Positions 54,672 through 64,000 of a stretch of DNA of 64,000 bases are shown here, in pieces. Positions within the stretch are counted from its first letter, which is position 1; every line of letters begins with the position of its first letter. Under the pieces are notes generated by a model. The model was not told where the DNA came from. It made no database searches and saw only the letters and a program-made list of their open reading frames with translations. The translations under genes were made by a program, and so were the position numbers. Origin of the DNA: Mauremys mutica (lineage: Eukaryota > Chordata > Testudines > Geoemydidae); the NCBI RefSeq assembly GCF_020497125.1, contig NW_025422951.1:1-64000 (forward strand), read 5' to 3'.

Positions 54672-57566
54672 ATGGAGGGAGACGCGGCGGGTGGGACTCC
54701 CGGGACGACGTCTGTCCCCCCTCCCTCGCCTGCTCCCCCCAAACGCCTCCCGGTCTCGACCTCGACCGCCGCTGCCGGACCACCTGCCACCGCTCCCGCT
54801 GAGGCGCCGGCAGCGGCGACCGACGGGGTGCCCTCTGCTGCTGCCACGTCCCTCGCCCCTTCCACCTCTGGGAGAGCCCCCCCAGCCGGCGGAAAGGGCC
54901 AGGGCAAAAAGGAGGGAAAAGGCCCCGCTAGGAAGACACAGCCCTCCATGGCGGAGCCTGCCACCGCTGCCGCGGCCCCGCCACCGGCCGCGGCGTCCCT
55001 CCCCGCTGTCCCCTCCACCAGCTCTGCGGGTGCCCCTCCCTCGGCCCCCAGAGCATACGCCCAGGTGGCGGCGGCCCCCCCGCCTGCTGCTACGTCATCT
55101 CCCCCGACCGCCGCCTCCGCTACCACCTACAGCGGCCGGGGCCCCTTCCCCACCTTGACCAGGAAGCACGGCGTCCGTTGCCTCCTGGTGCCTGCCTCGC
55201 CCCATGTGGAGACCTACGTGCGGGCGTTGGCGAGGGTGGTGGGGCCCACGGCCATCGTGGCGGCCTCCAAAATGTACGGCAAGGTGGTCTTCTTCCTTGC
55301 CTCGGAGGCCGCCGCCCAGGAGGCGGTGGAGAAGGGCCTGGCGGTGGGGGGCGTGTTCGTCCCCCTGGAGCCGCTGGAGGACCTGGGTGTCCGAGTGGTC
55401 CTGACCTCCGTCCCTCCCTTCCTGCCCAATGTTGCCCTGTTACCCGCCCTCTCTACTTTGGGGAAGCCCATCTCCGTGGTGAGCCCTCTCCCCTTGGGCT
55501 GCAAGGACCCCGCCCTCCGTCACGTCCTCTCATTCCGCCGGCAGGTGCAGCTTCAGCTGCCGCCGGCGGCACGTGGCGGAGAGGCGCTCGAGGGGTCCTT
55601 CCTGGTCCCCTATCAGGGGGCCCAGTACCGGGTGCATTACGCCACGGGGGAGGCCCGGTGCTTCCTCTGCCGGGCGACGGGGCACGTCCGGAGGGACTGC
55701 CCCTTGTCCCGGCTCGGAGGAGCTCTCGGGACCCCCGAACCCCGGCAGGGTGCCGGCCCCGCCATCGCCGGTGCCCCCGACCGCCCGGTACCCAGAGCCG
55801 CCCCTCCTCCCCCTCTGTCCGTCACTGCTCCCGCTCGGGCCTCAGGGGTACGTTCTCCGGAGCGCCCAGATGAGCGGGAGAGCCCCGCCTCCGCTGCCTG
55901 CACTCTGGCGGGGCCTGTGGAGGAGGGTGCGACAGGGGTACTGCCGGGCGTGGGAGGGGGCTCTCCCCAGGGGGACTCCTCCCTCCCTCCTGTTGTTCCA
56001 CCGGTGCCTCTCCCAGCCCCTAAACTGTCTTCCCTGCCCCCTGACCCAATCCCTGTTGACCAGCCCGCAGGCGATGCCATGGAGGGCTGGACCCGGGTGG
56101 AGGGTAAGCGGGGTAAGCGGAAGGCTCGGGCTCAACTCGTGCCATCTGCCGTGGAAGCCCCCCGTAAGACCAGGAAGGGGGCCGCAGGCACCGAGTCTTC
56201 CGCCATGCCCACGGGGACAACCCATCTGCCGATGACGGCTAGGGAAGACGTGGCAGCACCGGAGAGTACCACCATCCCTCCTCCGCAGTCCCTCCCTGCG
56301 GAGGCCCCCGATGGAGCCCCTCCTGTTCCCTTGCTGCCTGTGCCCCCCGCAATACCCGAGGTGAGCGTCACCTCGGGCGCAAGTGGGGAGGACACTGGGG
56401 TGGTGGGTGGTGTGCTCCCCTCCATCTGTGTGGCGATCGAGGCCCTGGGTCTGACCCCGGTCACCCCGGGGGAGGACGACCCTCTGCCAATGGGCCTCGA
56501 CTTGGCCGACCTCACCCCAGCTCCCCCTTCCCCATGCTCCACCATCCCTCCTGCTACGTCTGCTCCCGCCTCTGCGGGTCCCCTGGACTCCTCGACCTGC
56601 CCGGCTGTGGATGGCGCCCTGCTGCTGTCCGCCGAGCCTGTTCAAGCGACGGCCGGTGCCTCGTGGCCTGGTGACGAGCTACTGGGGGTGTCCCTCGGTG
56701 GTGCGGGGCACTCGGGTTCCTTCCCGGGTGGGGGCCCCCCTGAGGGTTCAGCATCTCCCCGCGCCGAGGCTGCTCTACATGCCATTGAGCCCGAGCCCGG
56801 TGTCGCTGGGGACCCCCTCCCTACCCCTCAAACCCCCGTGCCTGGCCGTGAGGAGCCACCTACTGACAGTCCAGCTCCTGCGGCCCAAGGTCCCATCTCT
56901 GTCCCTCCCCCCACCCCTGCTCCTGACCCCAGTCCTGCCCTTACTCCTGGCCCCGTCCCTGCCCCCTCCACCTCCCATGATGTCATTGCCGCCCCTGGGG
57001 CTGTGTCCTTCCCTTTCCCGGAGGATGACTCCCAGGGAGCGGCCTTTGGTTTCCACAGTCCCGACCCACTAGGGGCTGCGCTCTTCCCTCCGCCGCTCCC
57101 CACTGAGCCACGGTCTGGGGCGGCACAGGTGGCGCCGGTCCATCGGGCACCACGTCGCGGGTCCGCCCCTTGTTTACCCATCCCAGCGGGCCACGGGGCT
57201 GCGCCAGAGGCCCCACCGGTGGACCCCCGGAGGCCAGTGACTCCGCCCCCCCATACGCTGCGAGAGGAGTTGCGGGAGTTCTTGGAGTTCGTCCGGGGCT
57301 CCCGCAACAAGGTCGTGCTTGCTCTCCAGCGCTGGGGGGACTTCCACCGGATCCTCCTGGCCACGCGGGCCCTCATAGGGGAGGGCAAGGGGACCGGGAA
57401 GCAGAATGTCGCGGCTTACCACCGGGCACGCGGCTTCCGTGACTCCCTGCTCGCCTTCGGGGTGGGCCACGGTTTGCTGCGTGGCCCAACGGGGGCCGTG
57501 AGCGCCCCTGCTGACGTGGATCCCCCCCAGCCCTCCTCATGGCAGTCATCACCTTTGCCACACTAA
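54672..57566 (+). CDS. LINE ORF1 protein, 964 aa
   Basis: ATG 54672 is the first in-frame ATG (the frame is open further upstream without one). About residues 1-150 are Pro/Ala/Ser-rich and disordered. A folded region (about 155-325; RKHGVRCLLVPASPHVETYV onwards, with VVFFLASEAAAQEAVEKGLA) resembles an RNA-recognition-like domain. A CCHC knuckle at residues 330-343, CFLCRATGHVRRDC, fits CX2CX4HX4C. A long Pro/Ala-rich linker (about 350-840) follows, and a charged helical C-terminus (about 860-930; LREELREFLEFVRGSRNKVV). ORF1 proteins of this group bind the element RNA and assemble the RNP. It is intact, with no stop or frameshift. Confidence 0.85.
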   Translation: MEGDAAGGTPGTTSVPPPSPAPPKRLPVSTSTAAAGPPATAPAEAPAAATDGVPSAAATSLAPSTSGRAPPAGGKGQGKKEGKGPARKTQPSMAEPATAAAAPPPAAASLPAVPSTSSAGAPPSAPRAYAQVAAAPPPAATSSPPTAASATTYSGRGPFPTLTRKHGVRCLLVPASPHVETYVRALARVVGPTAIVAASKMYGKVVFFLASEAAAQEAVEKGLAVGGVFVPLEPLEDLGVRVVLTSVPPFLPNVALLPALSTLGKPISVVSPLPLGCKDPALRHVLSFRRQVQLQLPPAARGGEALEGSFLVPYQGAQYRVHYATGEARCFLCRATGHVRRDCPLSRLGGALGTPEPRQGAGPAIAGAPDRPVPRAAPPPPLSVTAPARASGVRSPERPDERESPASAACTLAGPVEEGATGVLPGVGGGSPQGDSSLPPVVPPVPLPAPKLSSLPPDPIPVDQPAGDAMEGWTRVEGKRGKRKARAQLVPSAVEAPRKTRKGAAGTESSAMPTGTTHLPMTAREDVAAPESTTIPPPQSLPAEAPDGAPPVPLLPVPPAIPEVSVTSGASGEDTGVVGGVLPSICVAIEALGLTPVTPGEDDPLPMGLDLADLTPAPPSPCSTIPPATSAPASAGPLDSSTCPAVDGALLLSAEPVQATAGASWPGDELLGVSLGGAGHSGSFPGGGPPEGSASPRAEAALHAIEPEPGVAGDPLPTPQTPVPGREEPPTDSPAPAAQGPISVPPPTPAPDPSPALTPGPVPAPSTSHDVIAAPGAVSFPFPEDDSQGAAFGFHSPDPLGAALFPPPLPTEPRSGAAQVAPVHRAPRRGSAPCLPIPAGHGAAPEAPPVDPRRPVTPPPHTLREELREFLEFVRGSRNKVVLALQRWGDFHRILLATRALIGEGKGTGKQNVAAYHRARGFRDSLLAFGVGHGLLRGPTGAVSAPADVDPPQPSSWQSSPLPH

Positions 57567-60500
57567 ACGCCCGGAGCTGTAGGGTGGGTTTCCGCAGGAG
57601 CCAGGTGCTCTCCTTCCTTCGGGGGGGGGTACTCCGTGGTTTTCCTGCAGGAGACCCACACGGATCCGGCCGCCGAAGCTAACTGGCGGCTGGAGTGGGG
57701 GGACGGGGTCTACTTCAGCCATCTCACGACCCGTCGGGCTGGAGTGGCTACCCTGTTCTCCCCCGACCTACGGCCAGAGGTGCTGGGGGTCGCCAAGGGT
57801 GTGCCGGGCCGCCTGCTGCACCTCCGGGTCCGCATGGCGGGGCTTGTGGTCAACCTCGTCAACGTCTATGCCCCGACATCGGCCCCGGAGCGGCTGCGGT
57901 TCTATCGGCAGGCGTCCGCCTTCCTCGGCTCCCTGGATCCTCGCGAGTGCCTGGTCCTGGGCGGAGACTTTAACACCGTCCTCGAGGAGCAGGACCGCTC
58001 GGGGACCGAGCAGAGCCCGGCCGCCGCGGACATCCTCAGGGAGATCGTCAACCCATCACTCCCTGGTGGACGTCTGGCGCGACCACCACCCGGACGACGC
58101 CTCCACGTACACCTATGTCCGGGTGGAAGCCCATCGGTCGTGCCACTCCCGGTTGGACCGCATCTATCTGTCCCGGTTCCATCTTTCACGGGCCCAGTCC
58201 TCCAGCATCCGGCCGGCCCCTTTTTCGGACCACCACCTCGTCACCGTGACGGCCTCTCTCTGCGCGGAGAGGCCGGGGCCGGCCTATTGGCACTTCAACA
58301 ACAGCTTGCTGGAGGATGGGGGCTTCGTGGCATCCTTCCGGGAGTTCTGGCTGGCCTGGCGAGGGCAGCGGCGCGTCTTTCCCTCGGCGCGGCGGTGGTG
58401 GGATGTGGGGAAGGTGCGCGCCCGGCTCTTCTGCCGTGACTACACCCGGGGCGCCAGCCGACGGAGGGATGCGGCGATAGGGCAGTTGGAGCGGGAGGTC
58501 TTAGAGCTGGAGAGGCGTCTGGCCGCCAGCCCCGAGGATCCATCCCTTTGCAGAGCGTGCCGGGAGAAGCGGGAGGAGCTCCGGGTCCTGGAAGACCATC
58601 GGGCCCGGGGCGCCTTTGTTCAATCCCGCATCCGCCTCCTTCGGGAGATGGATCGCGGCTCCCGCTTCTTCTACGCCCTGGAGAAACGGAGGGGGGCCAA
58701 GAAGCACGTCACCTGCCTCCTGGCGGAGGACGGCTCCCCCCTCACGGATCCGGCGGAGATGTGCAAGAGGGCCCGGACCTTCTACGCGCGCCTTTTCTCC
58801 CCGGATCCAACCGATCCTGCCGCTTGCAAAGTGCTCTGGGACAGACTCCCGACGGTCAGCGCGGGCGACCGGGACCGGCTGGAGCTGCCTCTCATTCTGG
58901 CCGAGTTCTCGGAAGCCCTCCGTCGCATGCCCACCAATAAATCCCCAGGCATGGACGGGCTGACCGTGGAGTTCTACCGCGTGTTCTGGGACATCCTAGG
59001 CCCAGACCTAGTCACCGTCTGGGCTGAGTCCTTGCGGGGCGGGGTCCTCCCTCTTTCGTGCAGGCGAGCCGTGCTCGCTTTATTGCCGAAGAGGGGGGAC
59101 CTCCGCGATTTACGGAATTGGCGTCCCATCTCGCTCCTCAGCACGGACTATAAAATCGTTGCGAAGGCCATTTCGATTCGGCTAGGGTCCGTGCTGGCGG
59201 ACGTGGTCCACCCAGACCAGACCTACACCGTCCCGGGCCGCACGATCTTTGATAACTTGTATCTGGTCCGGGACCTTCTGGAATTAGGGTGTAGGGATGG
59301 TCTGTCGTTCGCCCTCTTGTCCCTGGATCAGGAGAAGGCGTTCGACAGGGTGGACCACGGGTATCTCCTGGGCACTCTGCAGGCGTTAGGCTTCGGGTCC
59401 CAGTTTGTGGGGTTTCTCCAGGTGCTGTACGCCTCCGCAGAGTGTCTGGTCAGGCTCAACTGGACCCTGACCGAGCCGGTCAGCTTCGGGCGGGGAGTGC
59501 GGCAGGGGTGCCCCCTCTCGGGCCAGCTGTACGCCCTGGCGATCGAGCCCTTCCTCTGTCTTCTCCGCAGGAGGCTGACGGGGTTGGTGCTTCGGGAGCC
59601 GGAGCTGCGGCTGGTCCTGTCGGCGTACGCCGACGATGTGCTCCTCGTGGTCCAGGACCCGGGCGACTTGGCGCGGGTGGAGGCCTGCCAGGCCGTGTAC
59701 TCGGCGGCCTCCTCCGCCCGGGTCAACTGGGTCAAGAGCTCTGGCCTGGTGTTCGGGGATGGATGGCAGGCGAGCTCCCTCCCACCCGCGCTTCAGGCCA
59801 TCCGGTGGAGCGCGGGTCCGCTGCTCTATCTCGGCGTTTACCTTTCTGCCACGCATCCCTCTCCGCCGGAGAACTGGCAAGGTTTACAGGGCAGGGTGGC
59901 GGAGCGGCTCCGGAAATGGACAGGACTCCTCCGGTGCCTTTCCCTCCGAGGGAGGGCACTGGTGCTCAATCAACTGGTCCTGTCCATGCTCTGGTACCGG
60001 CTCAACACCCTGGTCCCGGCCCCGGTGTTCCTGACCGACCTCCGGAGGGTGGTGCTGGAGTTCTTTTGGCCAGGACTGCACTGGGTCCCTGCAGGGGTGC
60101 TCCACCTACCCCTGGAGGAGGGCGGGCAGGGCCTGAAGTGCCTCCACACTCAGGTCCACGTCTTCCGCCTCCAGGCACTGCAGAGGCTCCTTTATGGTGC
60201 GGGTAGTCCGGCGTGGAGAGCCCTGGCGCACGCCTTCCTGCACCGCTTCCGAGGGCTCCGATACGACCGGCAGCTCCTTTATCTCGATCCGAGGGGTCTT
60301 CTGCGAGACCTCTCTGGGCTGCCGGTCTTCTACCAGGACCTCCTCCGGACCTGGAAGCTGTTCTCTGCGACCAGGTCCGTGGCGGCCACCGAGGGGGCAG
60401 ACCTCCTCGCGGAGCCCCTGCTACACAACCCCCAGCTCCGTGTGCAGGTGGCGGAGTCCCCCGCGGTGCGCCAGAGGTTGGTCCTGGCGGAAGCTACCAG

Positions 60501-61458
60501 GGTCGGAGACCTCCTGGACTACGACCGGGGAGACTGGCTGGATCCCCTGACGCTCGCTCGGCGGATGGGGCTCTCCAGACCTTGTACTCCCCGGCTCATA
60601 CTACAGGAGGTGAGGGCCGCTTTGCCGCCCGCTGCTCGGGCCTACCTCGACCGGGTCCTGCGTGAGGGCACGCCCCGCCCACCCCCCTCCCCAAGCCCTC
60701 CGGACCTTTTCATCGGGCCCCTGCCCCGTAGACCCGACCGGCCCCCCCGCCCCTTCTCCGCAAGCCGGCTGCACGATCTGCAGCCGGTCCATTTTCAAAC
60801 CGCGCCAAGGAAACAACTCTACGCGCTCGTGCTCCACACCGTTCACTTCCTCACCCTCGTGTCCCGCCCCGACACTAAGTGGCGGGACCTCTTGCCACCT
60901 GTGGAGGGTGAGGAGCCCCGGTGGGCCACCCTCTACTCCACCCTGGTCCCGAGGCCCGCCGGGGATATCAGCTGGCGGCTCCTTCACGGGGCCGTGAGCA
61001 CGGGCGTGTACTTGGCGCGGTTCACCCCTGTCCCGGACACCTGCCCCTTCTGCGGCGTGAGGGAGACCCTGGCGCATGTTTACCTAGAGTGCGCCAGGTT
61101 GCAGCCCCTATACCGGCTCCTCACCGACATTCTGTTACGTTTCTGGCTGCACTTTTCCCCTCACCTCCTTATCCATGCACTCCCTATCCGTGGCCCCATA
61201 AAGTCGCGGGACCTCTTGGTCAACCTCCTCCTCGCCCTGGCTAAAAAGGCCATCCACGCGACCAGGGAGAGAAGGTTGGCCGACGGAGACTCCTGCGACT
61301 GTGGGGCTTGTTTCCGGTCCCTCGTCCGCTCACGTCTCCGGGCGGAGTTCCTCTGGGCGGCGTCCGCTGGCTCCCTTGACGCCTTCGAGGAGCAGTGGGC
61401 GCTGTCCGGGGTTCTCTGCTCGGTGTCCCCATCAGGCTCCCTCTTTATGACCCTTTGA
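57539..61458 (+). pseudogene. LINE ORF2 (endonuclease-reverse transcriptase), two frameshifts
   Basis: The ATG at 57539 opens MAVITFATLNARSC (N-terminal APE motif). The frame changes at a 9-G run (57621-57629) and again near 58049-58053; each shift equals one extra base. Across the three frames the endonuclease motifs remain: FLQETH, VNVYAPT, LGGDFN, HSRLDRIYL and SDHHL. From about 58050 to the stop at 61456-61458 the frame is open. RT motifs: NKSPGMDGLTVEFY (about 58939), WRPISLL, DQEKAFDRVDH, RGVRQGCPLSG and the catalytic YADD (59626-59637). C-terminal CPFCGVRETLAHVYLEC (61042-61092) is CX2CX7HX4C. Only the endonuclease region is broken. Confidence 0.9.
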
Positions 61459-62616
<1,158 letters not shown>

Positions 62617-63051
62617 GGCTGGCCAAAGATTTTTTTTTTTTTAATCACATTTGCTAATTCCCACATAGTGATTTTTGCACCATCTTCACCATGGCGCCTC
62701 AGCTCCATCAGATCAGTTGCCTGCTTCTGCCTTTTGCAGCTCACCCTTCTTTGGGGTCAGTCCTGTGATCTTTTCTATCAACGCCTTTCCTTCTGAGTCA
62801 TAGGAGTGTGTGTCCCTCCAGCCAGGAATGTTCATCAGCTCCAGGTGGGGGAGAGAGGTTTGATCCCAACAAGCTACACTGAGGCAAAAACTACCTGTGC
62901 CTGACAGCCACTAGGGCTGCCCGTGGCGTTGGCTGCTCAAGTTAGTGATCTTGGTGTGAAAAGACAATTAGAGTTGTTATGCAGATGCGCCCAGCTGCAG
63001 TGGTTGGCATTAGCTTTCCCCTTGACCTGACCTAAACTCCATTGCTTTCCG
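62617..63051. other. 3' flank of KRAB-ZNF gene
   Basis: A 13-T run at about 62629-62642, then unassigned sequence. No second gene seen. Confidence 0.45.
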
Positions 63052-63299
63052 AGGCTGTGGCTACACTTAGCGCTTCAAAGCGCTGCCACGGCAGCGCTTT
63101 GAAGCGCTAAGTGTAGTCAAAGCGCCAGCGCTGGGATAGAGCTCTCCCAGCGCTGTCCGTACTCCACCTCCCTGTGGGGAATAACGGACAGCGCTGGGAC
63201 CACACTGGCCCTTTGCAGCGCCGCAATTTGCAGCGCTGGAGAGGGTGTGTTTTCACACCCTGCTGCAGCGCTGCAAATTTGTAAGTGTAGGCAAGCCCT
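63052..63299. mobile_element. hairpin-rich MITE, about 248 bp
   Basis: The ends are aggctgtggctacacttag and, inverted, agggcttgcctacacttac. A perfect 27-bp-arm hairpin with a 2-base loop lies at 63061-63087 and 63090-63116. Repeated agcgctgg/ccagcgct elements (63125-63240) form further stems. Non-coding; recognised as a dispersed turtle MITE type. Confidence 0.8.
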
Positions 63300-64000
63300 G
63301 AGTCTAAACAAACCCTGAGCATCACGGTTATGCTGCTCCCCCATTTCACAGCAATTGTTAGCTATCGAGTTCCCCCTTTGGGAACAAATTGTTTCATTCC
63401 CAGTTGCTCTGATGTTGCTTCAGGTTGTGCTGGGGAGCAGATATTTTTCCTACCGTTTTCCTCACTTAAAATATATTGAACTATAACAAAGAGCAGCAAC
63501 AGGGCAGGGCTAGGGGAAAATGTCATTTCACCCTCTGTAACAACAGAAGAAGATAGGGTAAGTCAGAGGGATTCCGTTATTCCCCATCACCATTCCAATC
63601 CCTCTGTTGTTCAGTTCGTTAGGTCAGTATTTTTTCTAACGGTCTGGGAAGAGGATTCCCGGACTTTTAACTAAGCAAGTTACCCATGCATTGGGCTTCC
63701 AAAGCAGTTGTGGCCCAGGCCCTGCAGGAGGTTGCTCCTGAAGAGATCTCCTTCCTAATCAGCTGCATGTTGCCTTTTATTTGGGAAATGCAATTCCTAT
63801 CCAGGGAGAGATGGGAAAATGGAAGTGACATTTCGGTTCAGCTCACCCCTGGGAGATGCTGCAAATATGTAGAACATGAAATCTGTGTTGAATGTGATAT
63901 AGCTGCAGAAAGAGACCTATTTTCCATAGATACCTGACATTTGGTGTTTTACAGGGATTCTAAACTGCACCTGAATTTAGTCCCTAATTTAAATCTGTGC
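63300..64000. other. intergenic DNA, nothing recognised
   Basis: No supportable gene or repeat. Confidence 0.4.

Noticed and set aside
54347..55126. 259-codon minus-strand ORF and other antisense ORFs across the LINE
   Set aside because: Antisense shadows of the GC-rich ORF1 and ORF2; no domain.

Overview
The window is nuclear DNA from a vertebrate, most probably a cryptodiran turtle. The indicators are a tRNA-derived SINE with a CR1-like tail of the turtle type (16632-16800), many CR1 LINE fragments with the CR1 3' signature, several hAT and Harbinger-type MITE families known from turtle genomes, and a KRAB zinc-finger gene with reptile-style exons. The clade is my inference from these repeats, not a database match. 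Bacterial-style annotation (operons, RBS, CRISPR) does not apply.

Layout. 1-8130: mostly unannotatable intergenic DNA with small DNA transposons (915-1158, 4650-4946, 6001-6105), a MIR-like SINE and a CR1 tail. 8130-9100: a fragment of a CYP21-like cytochrome P450 gene (minus strand) whose exon-8 splice donor has been amplified into a minisatellite. 9438-11745: LTR-like repeats and CR1. 14871-16556: a hAT-type element (8-bp target duplication) filled with a G-rich higher-order tandem array. 17701-18004: another hAT MITE. 19093-25450: a solo LTR split by a younger minus-strand endogenous retrovirus (ERV-A, 19226-25197) with two almost identical LTRs, a gag-like ORF and no visible pol. 26071-26480: two exon-like segments of a BCL3-like ankyrin-repeat gene. 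29440-32260: a decayed gammaretrovirus-like ERV (ERV-B) with gag and RNase H/integrase remnants. 32880-40730: CR1, a 2.2-kb composite hAT element carrying nested insertions, and intergenic DNA. 40735-45202: a second pol-less ERV (ERV-C) with a tRNA-Trp primer site, inserted into a CR1 with a 6-bp duplication. 45203-49140: CR1-type LINE remains and an unassigned repeat. 49370-62616: a KRAB-ZNF gene on the plus strand, with KRAB A exon, second exon and an eight-finger exon; its second large intron contains an approximately 8-kb sense-oriented Tx1/L1-clade LINE with a 964-aa ORF1 and an almost complete ORF2. 63052-63299: a hairpin-rich MITE.

The one host gene that looks potentially functional is the KRAB-ZNF; such genes usually repress retroelements, and here the gene hosts one. 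Its KRAB A box has lost a normally conserved tryptophan. The two pol-less proviruses are young by LTR divergence and both carry tRNA-Trp-type primer sites, so they would need enzymes supplied in trans. I found no evidence of a wholly new biological system; the most unusual structures are the splice-donor minisatellite in the CYP21-like fragment, the 289-bp higher-order array inside a hAT element, and the two non-autonomous proviruses.
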